64,000 bases of DNA. Source: Bettongia penicillata ogilbyi. Its lineage: Eukaryota; Chordata; Mammalia; Diprotodontia; Potoroidae. Shown piece by piece: positions 23,370-34,960 of this stretch (position 1 is the stretch's first letter; each line of letters starts with the position of its first letter). The notes beneath the pieces were generated by a model that ran no database searches, was not told where the DNA came from, and saw only the letters and a list, made by a program, of their open reading frames with translations. The position numbers and the translations under genes are program-made. Location of the stretch: the NCBI GenBank assembly GCA_023548195.1, contig JAJHZJ010000419.1:2044773-2108772 (forward strand), written 5' to 3'.

Positions 23370-25525
23370 ATAACACTGAACTCCAGGGGCTGTTGTATTA
23401 AGGAACAATTTCAGCATAACACAAATTTTATGTTTACTTATGTATGAGATTTCATCAGTGAGAAACAGAAAACTGCATCCAGGTGGCCTAAACACAAAAT
23501 ATACCAATTTACACCTAAACATCTACTAGCTACCTCAGTTCACCAGTTGTGTTATTCTGCCTGGTTAGAAAAAAACACTTAAAATCTTAAAAGTTGCAAG
23601 CCTTCCCACACCCATTTCCCCAAGCAAAATTCAGATGTTGGTCAAAGTAAAGTGCCATACTTATCATCTATCTTTTTGTGAGGTAGGAATTGGGGGATAA
23701 AGAGAATGGGTCAGCCCCTACCCACTCCTTCACTTTCCACCATGGCCAGGGCCCTGATCAGAAAAGTAGGCCCACTGAAGCTCTGCCTTCATGCCTATAC
23801 TTTGCCAGCCTGGAAGCACAAAGTAGGCTCCTCAGCATCTCTGCATGGGGATATAGCATTGGAGGTACTCTGCATATTCCAGACTTTCACTATATATTTT
23901 AAATTTTTTAAAAAATGTTTTATAGGTGTGTTTTGTTTGAAAATTGTTAACAGCACTTCAGGGGAGTTCTCTTCTAACGAAGTAAAATATTTAATTAAAA
24001 CTAATAATCCAGCAACCTCATCTAGAAGTACATATCTAGCTCCCAACCTATGCCATTAAAAAAAAAATTTTTTTAAAATCCTTTCATCACCTATCTGCCA
24101 TGAAGTTCTTTGAGTGGAATAGTCATTCAAAAAAGTTCCATCAGCTTTGGCCTCAGTCTTGCCCCAGAGCTCTTAGGGAAGCTCGGCAACTGGTGAAGGA
24201 AGTAAAGTCTTTTGCAACTTCCTAAGTTTGAAAGTTCCAGATGGCTTCTTCACATCCCATCACTCCAGAGTTTGTAATCAGTGTAGTATCAATGCCCTGA
24301 AATACAAGGAGTGACTTTCTAAAAGGACTTAATTTAGGACCTCAGCCCAATGATTGCTGAGGCACAGGCTAAAGCAGCAACTGGTTCAGAAACCATATCC
24401 AGGTACGAACTTTGTAGGACCAATATTATCTAGAACTAAGCTGTTTTTAGCCTACTTTCTCAGAGATCAAGGTGATATAGAGGAAAGTACCTCTGGAGAT
24501 ATTAGAATGGGGAAATATTTATGTTTCTTGTAGCTATATCATTGAAGCAAATATATGTATGTATGTTATATATAACATTTTTATGTATACATATGTGTGA
24601 ATAGGAAAGTATGTATGTTTTCTTTAAAAACTTTTGCTATGATAATCCCAAAATAAGACAAAAAAAATAGATAATGTAGTCATTCATCCACCCTTCAAAT
24701 TTTCCATGACTTCTTAATCTTTCCATGTAAGATATTAAATCTTCAAATTTAAGAATATTCAAATCACTTAAAATAAGTGAAAAGAAACACTATAAAATTT
24801 ATCATTTAGAAGGCTCTAAGCAAAAGCTAATATAATAATCACTTTTGTTAGACTTGAACTTTGGACCTTTTACAACTAATAGAAACAAATTCCTTGGAAA
24901 TGAATTCCTGGCTCTCTTTTTCTGTGCTAAAAATATCGTTCCAAAGTAAAATAGCATCATGTTAGCTTGATTTTTCATCTTTCTTTACTCTGATTCATTC
25001 AAGGTAAGCCTTTGAATTTATAAATAAGAGAGAAGAGAATTTTCAGGTTTAATGAAAGGCTTTAAAACTTTCAGAAAAAAATAAATTTTGACCATAAATA
25101 TGAAAGTGAGCACCTTCAGGTAATGATATTGAAAGAATTCTATTATATCCATAGAGATGGAGGAAATGTTTGTTTCTCAGAAGCCTCCACATCTATTGCC
25201 TTTGCAGTAGCATTTTTTTCTCAGGCTGTTAAAAGACTAGGTTTTTTTTTTCTCTTATGGGCTTTATTCCAAACAGAGGGATAGCAAAGAGTTCTAAAGT
25301 TTCTAATGAATAATACTGAGATCTCCTGAAAAATCAATGTTGCTAAATATTAGTACTTACAAGGGAAATGACTTCATAATTTTCTTATCGCAGTCTTCTT
25401 GGTGATACATTACAGTTTGCACACAATAGACCTTCAATAAACACTAGTTATTTGTTTTAGAAGTTGAAACAAAGCAGCAAGTGAAGTCATTCAAAGAGAT
25501 TCAAATTGACATGACCAGATGGTAG
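23370..25525. other. Mostly unassigned sequence
   Basis: I can name no repeat across most of this stretch. The longest frames (about 117 codons near 23706-24059 on the plus strand, about 125 codons at 23145-23522 on the minus strand) lack recognisable domains. It could be single-copy DNA. Confidence 0.4.
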
Positions 25526-25529
25526 AATA

Positions 25530-25660
25530 AATGTAAAATCACCTAATATATGTCATGTCCTGTACTAAGAGTTTGGGATATCAAGAAGAAAAAATAGTAC
25601 ACTCACTGTCCACAAGAAACTTACAGTCTAATGGGAGAAGACAATACAGAAAGGAAAATG
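25530..25660 (-). mobile_element. L2-type fragment
   Basis: GTCATGTCCTGTACTAAGAG, CAAGAAACTTACAGTCTAAT and GGGAGAAGACAATACAG follow the common antisense L2-type end. Confidence 0.5.
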
Positions 25661-26253
25661 GAAGAGGGGAGGAGGGGTTATCCAATATTGAATATAGCAG
25701 AGTTCAGTTCAAGAAGCTCAAGCTGGTGGAAAATGAAGAGATGTTGTCCTGGGAACCCTCTTGAAATGGAAGCTGTGGGAGAAGTTATTTATCTTTTGAA
25801 CCTCCAATCAGAAGGGCAGAGGGTAGTGATGATGCTACTGGGAAGAAATAAATACTAAAGCTGATAAAATCTCACAGGATGATGGTGATTAGGTTTCCTG
25901 GAGGCATGATGATGGCGGAGTCCACTCCAAAGAGAACGGGCTCTATGTCATAAATATATTCCATTTCTGTGTCTGGCATTGCTTATTACACATAGTACAT
26001 TTAAAAACATTGTCCTTGTTGAGGGGTTATGTCTTTAAATCATTATAGTTAGAATTTCATCAACTTGATTAATGTTGATAGGGGTTCAATTGGATTAGAT
26101 TCCAAATTTTATTTTAAAAAATATGAATATTCTAGATGCATTAACTATTTTCACTTGCTTAAATTCACCAGTATTTTTATGTTGATGAGCCATCTTCTGT
26201 ATAGATGAATTTTATTTTTATATATTCACAATGTTTAAGTCTCTATTAGTTTA

Positions 26254-26365
26254 AGTCTCTAGTTTAAGATCTATTGTGTTTGGCACTACTAAAGTGAGAC
26301 ACTACTAAGTAGAGACACTACTAAGTCTCTAGTCTCTAGTTTAAGATCTATTGTGTTTGGCACTA
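26254..26365. repeat. Direct repeat, 35 bp identical, spacing 77 bp
   Basis: The 35-bp unit beginning AGTCTCTAGTTTAAGATC is at 26254-26288 and again, identical, at 26331-26365. Between them are three short CACTACTAA units. The identity suggests a fairly recent local duplication. Confidence 0.85.
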
Positions 26366-26497
26366 AATAGAAAATAATCCTGAACAGTTACATTCCAAAT
26401 TTGCCTCATTAGTCTTATATTTACATATTCAAGCAGTTGCCAAGGTGTGCCTTATAATCATAAGAGCAGTTAGTCATATAGTATATTAAAGAGCAAA

Positions 26498-26560
26498 CAA
26501 CTTTGTGTATATATATATATGTATACACATACACACATACACATATATATATACATATAT
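26498..26560. repeat. TA/CA microsatellite
   Basis: TATATATATATATGTATACA run with CACATACACA units. Confidence 0.9.
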
Positions 26561-26755
26561 AAAATATTTGACCCTCACAACATCCTTGTGAGGTAGGTGA
26601 TACTATTATTCTTTCTCTTATAAATGAGAAAACTGAGGCAGGGAGATTAAGAACTTGCTTTAAGTCCTCATATCTAATAAACCTCTGAGTCAGGATTCAA
26701 ACTCAGGTTTTTTTGATCCAAAGTTCAGTCATCTGGCCGATATGCTACCATGAGT
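26561..26755 (-). mobile_element. MIR/CORE-SINE, antisense
   Basis: GACCCTCACAACATCCTTGT, GAGGTAGGTGATACTATTAT, AAATGAGAAAACTGAGGCAG and a GATTCAAACTCAGG block give the antisense MIR order. Its 3' end is replaced by the microsatellite. Confidence 0.75.
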
Positions 26756-26759
26756 TACT

Positions 26760-28300
26760 TATATTTGGGCCTGTAGCAGCACTGAAAAAATATTACAAAG
26801 ACGGTTCCCACCCCTATAAAGGAATATGAGCCTGGGCAAGGGAAATACATCATTCCACTGCCACTGAGTTAGGGTATTCTACCTAATCCTATGCCAATTC
26901 TCCAATCATCAAATAGCTGCTCTATATGCCATTTCTTACCTCTCCCACCTCCATACCCAACATTTTAGGATATGGAATTATTGATGAACTTTGGCTTGAT
27001 TCAGCATGACCACTGCGTTACCCTCCCTTCTTGCATCACTGCTCTGACCACTCCACTTTTCCTCAATAAAAGTCTTCCCTCGGGTCCTAGGATTGCTATT
27101 AATCACCAGTACCTGTCAAGTCCATTCCACACCACCATCTCCTCCTAAAGGAGCAGTGATCCAACAGTGTGAGTAAGCCACGCATTCATCTTCTCTGTTA
27201 AAAACTCATTTATGAAACTGCAGTTTATAGACCTTGTCAGCTGAGAAAATCCACATTCATCAAACACAGCAGTATCCCCAGCTGAAATAACATGTCAAGT
27301 GGTTGTAAGGTATAAACTTCCTCTCACTTTTGCGAAACAAGAACATACTTGGGTCAGCACCATCTACTTTCAATATGTCAGACAGTGACATGATAGAGCG
27401 GTTGTCATTGAGTGTCACATTATTTGGCAATTACATAATCCGTAGCACTACTTTGCCATAGCATGAGATAAAACAATATAAGAAGAGTTTCTTCTGTTGT
27501 GTTTTTTTTAATACTATTAGACCAAGGCACTACATTTTTATAGACAGTCACAATTCAACCTAAATAGGTAGTATAGGCTCATAGATTCTGAAATGGAAAA
27601 AATTTAATCCCACCCTTGAGTTTTATGTATAAGGATACAGAAAAAATGTGTTGTTCTCAGTAGTTCCTGCTATTTAGCTCTCCTCCTTGACTCTTCTTCT
27701 CCCATCACTGCCCCTAAAATCAAGCCCAAGAGAAAAAAAATTTAAAAGGAGAGATTATAGTCTTTATACTAATAAGGAGGTAAAAACATAATACTATCCT
27801 TTTGTCTAGTATAAGAATGGAGTTGAAAAAACTCCCATTTGACTTTAATTCCTTAACTAGTCAAGAATAATTTTTTTTAATCTTTTTTCATTAAAAAATT
27901 ACAACTTAATTTGAATAGGCCTGTATGCCTCCTTTCATCAATCAATACTATTACATGAAAGACTAAGTCATACCCTAAGTAATTTATATAACAGGGAGAA
28001 GATATCAAAGAATCAGGGTGAAAAAAGAGATCGTGAGCATCTAGAATTGTGAGGTTGGAGCAAACATAGAGCAATGGAAGGACTGAATTATGGCAAAGAA
28101 AGAAGTCAGCTTTGTGAGCCTCTAAAAGGTGAAAACCTAGGCTTTGGGAAACCCCAAGAAAAGTCAATTCTTCCCCCACCTTCCTTTCCTGATGCCTATT
28201 GATCTACAGACACTATAACAGAATTAGCTATTACCTTAAGCAAATGAATTTTGCCTTAACTACAAAGATATAAAGGATGAATAACCTATACATATTTCTA
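26760..28300. other. Unassigned sequence
   Basis: No repeat named with confidence. A 100-codon minus-strand frame at 27877-28179 has no recognisable motif and no supporting features. Confidence 0.4.
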
Positions 28301-28309
28301 TCAGTAAAA

Positions 28310-28590
28310 GATATTTACATTTATGGATGACATAGATAGAGATGACAGAGTTGCAGAGGTAGACATAGAGATAAGTATATGGATAGATTGTTCATCCCCT
28401 ATTTCTACAGATGATGGAGATGATTAAGGGACTGAAAAATGGATTGTATAGTTATAGAAGAAACAGATGTAGTTGCAGATGATGCAGATAGAAATAGAGA
28501 TTATAGATATAGATTTCGATGTAGATAGATGTAATGGATATCATTGATTATCTAGAGACAGATACACATATATATGCAAATAAACACAAG
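28310..28590. repeat. Degenerate GATA/GATGAT-rich tract
   Basis: Loose units such as GATAGAGATGAC, GATGATGCAGATAG and GATAGATGTAATGG: an old, decayed tetranucleotide satellite-like tract. Confidence 0.6.
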
Positions 28591-28867
28591 TTTAGTCAGA
28601 GAGCCCAAACTCCACCTAGTAGTTAGGAATTTTCCTAACTGTTAGCTTAAAATAATTGTAACTGAACTCGGAACTTATATCTAAAACAAACCTCCCTAAA
28701 CCCAAAGTGGAAGGAGATAAGGAGAGTTTAGATATATTGCCCCCTATGTTGAAAGTGAGCTAATTATTATGGCAAAGTCTTGTTATGCAACTATTTTATA
28801 GATGTGATCTTATGGGTGTGAATATTTTAAAAAAGAATGGGACCTTCCCTATTTCTATAGAAAACTT

Positions 28868-29105
28868 CTTTTCAGTCATTTCAGACTCTTCATGACTGCA
28901 TTTGGGTTTTTTTTGGCAAAAATAGTGGAGTGGTTTGCCATTTCCTTCTCTGGTTCATTTTACAGATGAGGAAACAGAGGCAAACAGAGTTAAGTGACTA
29001 GCCCAGGGTTATATAGCTAGTAAGTATTTGGGATGAGATTTAAACTCAGGAAGATGTCTTTCTGACTTTAGGCTCAGGACTCTATCCACCTAGCTGCATA
29101 TCTTG
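28868..29105 (-). mobile_element. tRNA-derived marsupial SINE, antisense, nearly complete
   Basis: TTTCAGACTCTTCATGACTG, GGAGTGGTTTGCCATTTCCT, TTTTACAGATGAGGAAACAG, GCCCAGGGTTATATAGCTAG, and CTCTATCCACCTAGCTGCAT. Best-preserved copy of this family in the window. Confidence 0.85.
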
Positions 29106-29234
29106 TAGGCTGGGTTTTATGTTAAAACAGAATATTACAGCATGATCTATTCCTTTAGTAAGGACTATACTAGCAAATTATTATAGCCTAGCAAATTATC
29201 TGTCTAGCAAATTAAATGCTCAAAGATACACAGA

Positions 29235-29450
29235 AAGATGCAGACATAAAGCAGAGGTCATATAGCAGAGTAAGAACCAGACCATAAATCAGGAAACCTG
29301 GGGTTTTAATCCTACCCCAGTCACTTATTGGCTGGGTAGTTGGAGAAATCACAGCCTCTTTGTGCCTCAGTTGCTTATTATGCGAAATGAAGAGGTTGGA
29401 CTCAATGAAATTCAAGTTTTCTTCCAGCCCTAAAAATCTATAATCTCCAT
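29235..29450 (+). mobile_element. MIR SINE, sense
   Basis: GGAAACCTGGGGTTTTAATC, a CCCCAGTCACTTATTGG block, TGTGCCTCAGTTGCTTATTA, AATGAAGAGGTTGGACTCAA and CTTCCAGCCCTAAAAATCTA are in sense MIR order. Confidence 0.7.
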
Positions 29451-29558
29451 CAGGGATAGGGAACCTGTGTCCTTGAGGCCATAGATTCAGTCAAAGGGTC
29501 ACACTCAAGGACCTAGAGGCCCACCTGTGGCCTCAAGGTTATAGATTCCCCACCCCTG
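29451..29558. mobile_element. Short hAT-like MITE with terminal inverted repeats
   Basis: A 108-bp element. One end reads CAGGGATAGGGAACCTGTGT and the reverse complement of the other reads CAGGGGTGGGGAATCTATAA, so the termini are imperfect inverted repeats. The interior is nearly self-complementary. There is no coding capacity; a hAT-family transposase would have to act in trans. An exact 8-bp target duplication is not visible. A related half-element lies at 48535-48624. Confidence 0.65.
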
Positions 29559-29559
29559 A

Positions 29560-30400
29560 ATCATTTTTATGTTAGGTAACCACAATGTATAATAATCTGA
29601 AAAAATGTTTGAACAGAAAACACAAGGTTTCAGCCAGAGAACTTAGTTATTTCTCAAATAGCATTAATTGTTGTACAAAACAAATTGCATCATAATGATC
29701 AATAAAACAATCATAAATTGTATTTCTGAAGTTTTCACATATGTTTGTAATACAGAAGCAACTTTGGAGGCTCAGGATATGGGAAAGGAATTTAGTAAAT
29801 TAAAAGGTCTCATTTTTATAAGAGAGAAGTTAGAGTGTAATTAAAATAAAGGGGTTCTATACGCCCTATGTAATACTTTTAAAGTAAATTTAATCTCAAG
29901 TCCTAGGTGGAAGAGGCTGGCAGGTCTCTTCAGCTCAGCCTTTCTGAACTACAGTGGGTTCCAGTAGAAGTTTACAAGATGTCCCTGCAACATACCCACC
30001 TGCAACCTGAGTCAGAATGAATGTAATGAAAATATTTAACAAGGTAAGTAAAAACATAATAAAACTGACAATATTATATTTTAACACTGTGTCGAGTTGT
30101 AGTCCAGAGGATTCCTTATGTAAAACTTAGTAGCTCCCATTTCTTTTTAAGTTTGATACCATTGTGCTAAAGTCTAATCTGGTGTCTGCATTAATTTTGA
30201 TACCAATATGGTGAAACCTTGGAGAAGAGAGCCACCAATCTGCTTAAGAAGGGGAGACCTGGCTTAGTTTAGAAAAGCAGAGAAGTCCAAAGTTTTTATC
30301 CTGATCAATAGACAGAATGGGAACACAAGTGGCTACTTCACTTCTAGCCTTGACAAGATTAAGAGACCCAGTACCCAAAAGACTCAATAAAAACAACAAT
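29560..30400. other. Unassigned sequence
   Basis: No repeat or exon recognised. TACAGTGGGTTCCAGTAGAA near 29950 might belong to an old DNA element, but I cannot support it. Confidence 0.35.
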
Positions 30401-30559
30401 ATTACATGCAAATTTGTGTTCAGTAGACTATATCACATCACCCCAAATTCTCTTTGATCATTCATTCCATTTCCAAAATAATCCTTCAAAATGATCTCAA
30501 CGTTTCCCTTTGATGGTTATCAGCCTTTGTTTCCTACACACACAGCTTCAGCCCAGAGG

Positions 30560-30960
30560 GACAATTTTAGCTAGAATTTCTCATTTAAAGAGGCATGCAA
30601 ATGAGGAAGCTTTCCCAGTTTTTTTTCCCAGACTTCGATCCTGCTCAAGCCCTGGTTGCTTAGGTGGAAAATTAAATGAGATTTGAGAGTAATCAATGAG
30701 TAACCTTTAATGAGATGCCAACTGCAGACATACATCATTGTCTGACCTACTGCAGGGAATCTCTGAAGCCTCATTAACAGTATTAATGATTTTAAAGCAA
30801 TAAGACATTGAGGAAGAGGGCAAAAGACATTGTCTGTTGCCTCTGCATTGTGGTTTATATGACCACAGACACATTCTATCCAGGATCATCAATATTTTCA
30901 AAGAGGTTCATAAAAATCCCATCCCCATTAAACAACAGAATCGCCAAATTTGAAACTTTC
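30560..30960. other. Repeat-free stretch with clustered homeodomain/octamer-like motifs
   Basis: I find no interspersed repeat here. The sequence holds an octamer (ATGCAAAT, 30596-30603) and several ATTA/TAAT cores in ATTAAATGAG, AATCAATGAG, TTTAATGAG, CATTAACAGTATTAATG. This could be an enhancer-like conserved element, but AT-rich DNA gives such motifs by chance and no conservation can be read from one sequence. Confidence 0.25.
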
Positions 30961-31124
30961 TTTCTTTAACTAAACTAGGACTATCATTAATTGTCGGCCC
31001 AAAATGGAGATATTTTCAACAACAATATTTCTTTCAAATAGTAACAGCTGAAAAAACATATAAAAATCTGATGATATCAAACACACTAGAAAATTCTCCA
31101 GGCAACTTGGTCAAGCAGTGTAAG

Positions 31125-31375
31125 ACTTCTTAACCATTTGTGTGTAGGTATGGTTGCCATTGCCAGGCTAGTGAAACCTATGGACCCCTTCTCAATAATG
31201 TTTTTTTTAATAAATAAATATAACTTTAATATATATTAATATATAACACAATTTTAAATGAATCAGTAGAAATCAATTTTATTGACATGTAGTTATCAAA
31301 ATATTTAAAAGCCCCCCAAATTCACAGATTCTTGAAATCTATCCTTTCCCATTCCTAGATGGATCCATGCCATGG
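31125..31375 (+). mobile_element. hAT-like non-autonomous DNA element
   Basis: CTTCTTAACCATTTGTGTGT, CTATGGACCCCTTCTCAATA, a GTTATCAAAATATTTAAAAG block and AAATTCACAGATTCTTGAAA follow the family also seen at 14742 and 63150. Family class recalled from memory. Confidence 0.5.
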
Positions 31376-31504
31376 TTAAGAATATTTAACAAGACATGAA
31401 ACATTCCTCATATATAATAAACTTCAGAACCTGTTATATATGCATGCGTGAACACTTATTTCTATGAGGTGAGATGGGGTTGGATCTGTGATTTCATTAC
31501 TATA

Positions 31505-31690
31505 AAAATTTGCAAAGTGAAGAAATTCCCTCTATTAAAGTAGGCCAGGTCCTTCTATGCAGAGAGTTGTCTGGGGACATTGAGTGGCAGAGTGATTTGT
31601 ACTGGATCACCCAGCTAATATGGATCAGAGGCAGGCCCCAAACCCACATCTTCCTCCCTGAGTCAGCTCTCTATCCATTGTTCTACTTTA
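31505..31690 (-). mobile_element. MIR-type SINE, antisense
   Basis: GAGTGGCAGAGTGATTTGTA, CTGGATCACCCAGCTAATAT, GAGGCAGGCCCCAAACCCAC and CTCTCTATCCATTGTTCTAC are the antisense 5' half. The 141-codon open frame that begins here runs into the TA repeat and is not a gene. Confidence 0.6.
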
Positions 31691-31703
31691 CGTGTGTGTG
31701 TTC

Positions 31704-31776
<73 letters not shown>

Positions 31777-31858
31777 TATACACACATGTGTATGTATGTA
31801 TATATCTTTATATACGTGTGCATATATATACACATATATGTATGTATGTGTATATATG
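31691..31858. repeat. (TA)n and TATG/TACA microsatellite
   Basis: About 32 TA units (31706-31770) followed by TACA/TATG units. It produces long low-complexity Ile/Tyr frames on both strands. Confidence 0.95.
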
Positions 31859-32019
31859 GAGGTAGAGAGAGAGAGTGTTTCAACCACATAGTGGGATTCC
31901 CCACCTGCTGTGATAATCAGGCCAGAATTGGGTAAGCCGACAATTTTTAGGGCACCTTTTCTAGCTCCCTTCCTCACACAGGGAGGTGAGAAGTGCAGTC
32001 CTTAAAAGGCTGCTCAGAC

Positions 32020-32200
32020 ACCCATGGGGCTGCAGAGTTTCACTGCTGCTTGCAGTGAGAAGCGACCCTATGGCTTGGGCCACCTGTGTGCAGGGTTGTG
32101 ACTACAGCACCCAGTGCATCTGCACCTACTGCTTCATCACTTGCCTCTTGCCACAGGACTTTGAGGTATAATAATGAAATGTATGGGTGATATCTTTTAA
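32020..32200 (+). mobile_element. RTE-type LINE, upstream arm (5' region)
   Basis: Sequence up to TGATATCTTTTAA joins smoothly across HAL1 copy B to TTTGTGAACAAATTGGC at 34976. The joined text resembles the Mar1/RTE 5' block (compare 9340-9385). ATATCTTTTAA occurs at 32190-32200 and 34965-34975. The upstream limit is uncertain. A 61-codon frame ending at 32171 (Cys-rich, no known domain) is probably part of this UTR. Confidence 0.5.
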
Positions 32201-33194
32201 ATTTATTTAATTTTTTTACATTCATTTTCACAAAATTTTGGGTTCCAAATTTTCTCCCCATTTGTCCCCTCCTCCCACCCCAATACACCAAGCATTCTAA
32301 TTTCCACTGTCACCAATCTGCCCTCTCTTCTCTCATCCCTCCCTTCCCTTGTCCCCATCTTCTCTTTTATCCTGTAGGGCCAGATGACTTTCTATTCCCC
32401 ATTACCTGTATTTCTTATTTCCTAGTAGCAAGAACTACTCGACAGTTGTTCCTAAAACTTTGAGTGCCTACTTCTCCCCATCCCTCCCTCCCCACCCATT
32501 TCCTTTGGGAAGACAGACAATTCAACATAGGCCTTATCTGCTTAGTTTTGCAAATGACTTTGATAATAGTCCTGTTGTGTAAGACTAACTACATTTCCCT
32601 CCATCCTATCCTGCCCCCATTGTTTCTATTCTCTCTTTTGATCCTGTCCCTCTGCAAGAGTGTTGATTTCAAATTGCTCCCTCCTCCCATTTGCCCTCCC
32701 TTCCATCATCACCCCCTGCTTATCCCCTTCTCCCCCACTTTCCTGTATTGTAAGATAGGTTTTCATACCAAAATGAGTGTGCATTTTATTCCCTCCTTTA
32801 GTTGAATGTGATAAGAGTAAACTTCATGTTTTTCTCTCAGCTCCCCTCTTTTCCCCTCCACTAAAAAGTCTCCTGCCTGCCTCTTCTATGAGAGATAATT
32901 TGTCCCATTCCATTTCTCCCTCTCTCCTCCCAATACATTTCTCTCTCACCACTTAACTTCATTTTTTAAAGATATGATCCCATCCTATTCAATTCACTCT
33001 GTGCTCTCTGTCTCTCTGTGTGTATATGTGTGTGTACATGTGTGTGTGTGTGTGTGTGTAATCCCACCAACTACCCAGATACTGAAAAGTTTGAAGAGTT
33101 GCAAATATTGTCTTTCCATGTAGGAATGTAAACAGTTCAACTTTAGTAAGTCCCTTATGATTACTCTTTCCTGTTTACCTTTTCATGCTTCTCT

Positions 33195-34300
33195 TCATTC
33201 TTGTGTTTGAAAATCAGATTTCCTTTTCAACTCTGGTCTTTTCCTCAAGAATGCTTGAAAGTCCTCTATTTCATGGAAAGACCATATTTTCCCCTGAAAT
33301 ATTATACTTAGTTTTGCTGGGTAGGTGATTCTTTGTTTTAGTCCTAGTTCCTTTGACTTCTGGAATATCATATTCCACACCCTTCAATCCCTTAATGTAG
33401 AAGCTGCTAGATCTTGTGTTATCCTGATTGTATTTCCACAATATTTGAATTGTTTCTTTCTAGCTGGTTGCAATATTTTCTCCTTGACCAGGAAACTCTG
33501 GAATTTGTCCACAATGTTCCTAGGAGTTTCTCTTTCTGGATCTCTTTCAGATGGTGATTGGTGGATTCCTTGAATACTTTTTTCTCCTCTGGTTCTAGAA
33601 TATCAGGGCAGTTCTCCTTGACAATTTCATGAAAGATGATGCCTAGGCTCTTTTTTAATCATGGCTTTCAGGTAATCCCATAATTTTTAAGTTGCCTCTC
33701 CTGGATCTATTTTCCAGGTCAGTCATTTTTCCAATGAGATATTTCACATTATCTTCCATTTTTTCATTCTTTTGGGTTTTGTTTTGTGATTTCTTGGTTT
33801 CTCATAAAGTCATTAGCCTCCATCTGTTCCATTCTAATTTTGAGAGAACTATTTTCTTCAGTGAGTTTTTGAACCTCCTTTTCCATTTGACTCATTCTGC
33901 TTTTTAAAGCATTCTTCTCCTCCTTGGCTTTTTGAACCTCTTTTGCCAATTGAGTTAGCTTATTTTTCATGGTGTTATTTTCTTCAGCATTTTTTTGGGT
34001 CTCCTTTAGCAAGGTGTTGACTTGCTTTTCAATTTTTTCTTGCATCTCTCTCATTTCTCTTCCCAGTTTTTCCTCCAACTGTCTAACTGGATTTTCAAAA
34101 TCCTTTTTGAGTTCTTCCATGGCCTGAGCCCACTGAATATTTATTTTGGATGTTTGAGATACAGAAGCCTTGACTTCTATTTCTTTCCCTGATGGTAAGC
34201 ATTGTTCTTCCTCATCCAAAAGGATGGGAGGAGATATCTGTTCATCAAGAAAGCAACCTTCTACAGTCTTATTTTTTTCCCTTTTCTGGACGTTTTCCCA
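33195..34300 (-). pseudogene. HAL1 ORF1 pseudogene, copy B
   Basis: L1-type ORF1 with the same parts as copy A: basic N terminus, coiled coil (E-E-L-K-K-D-F-E start), RRM-like block and C-terminal domain ending F-D-F-Q-T-Q-E. The usual start codon is mutated (ATG to ACG in the family alignment). The frame is shifted at about 33774, where this copy has GGG and the others GG inside Q-N-Q-K-N. TGA at 33384-33386 is shared with copy A and is probably a decayed CGA. Confidence 0.8.
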
Positions 34301-34951
34301 GCTAGTTACTTGACTTCTGAGTTTCCTCACCACACTCACCTCGTCTCCAGTTCCACCCAGCTAGTGCTTAGGGTCTGAGATTCAAATGCTGCTTCCCAGC
34401 CTCAAGGCTTTCATCGAGGTCAAGGCTGCTATTCAGTGTGAGATTAAGTTCAGGTGCTCAGGTGGGGGCAGGGTGGCCACACCAGGCTCAGTTCCCTCAG
34501 GGGGTTTTATGTGGAGACATTCAACAATGGATCCAGGCTCCTGCCTGCTTTGGGAGCCCCTGTCTGCTGCTGCCTCCGCTGCTGCCTCCTGAGGGGGCCT
34601 AAGTTATGGAGACACCCTGCTTCCCTCCCAGCAAGCTGAAAAAGGCCCTCTCACTGACCTCTGGTGCCTATGGGTGGAGGGACCTGTGCGGCCACTGGAG
34701 GTTCCATCCCTGAAGCCTGCTTTGATTTGCTTCTCTCGGTGCTGCACGGCCAGGGCAGGGCTGGGCTCTGCTCTGGGGCCCAGTGCGTGACAGACCTTTG
34801 GTGTTGGTTTTTCAAGGCTCTCTGGAACAGGAATCTCCTCCACTCCATTGTTGTGTGACTTCAGCTGCTCCAGAATTCATTGGGAGCTCCTCTTTACAGG
34901 TATTTTATGAGCTGTGGGTTAGGAACAAGCATATGAGTATGTTTGTACTCC

Positions 34952-34960
34952 GCCATCTTG
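34952..34960 (-). promoter_or_regulatory. YY1-like site at the HAL1 copy B 5' end
   Basis: Minus-strand CAAGATGGC within GGCCAAGATGGCGGAG, a good match to the YY1 core. Human L1 has a YY1 site at the same place, where it directs accurate transcription start. Equivalent positions in the other copies are 46737-46745 (intact), 56042-56049 (CAAGATGG) and 7186-7194 (mutated to CAAGGTGGC). Confidence 0.6.

Noticed and set aside
23145..24059. Frames of 117 and 125 codons, considered as single-copy exons
   Set aside because: No domain, no codon-pattern evidence and no consistent splice sites; left as unassigned sequence.
31510..31935. 141-codon frame with long Ile-Tyr run
   Set aside because: It starts in a MIR-type SINE and runs through a (TA)n microsatellite; not a protein.
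31986..32171. Cys-rich 61-codon frame, considered as an exon of a host gene
   Set aside because: It runs into the RTE LINE upstream arm and lacks convincing splice signals; most likely LINE 5' sequence.
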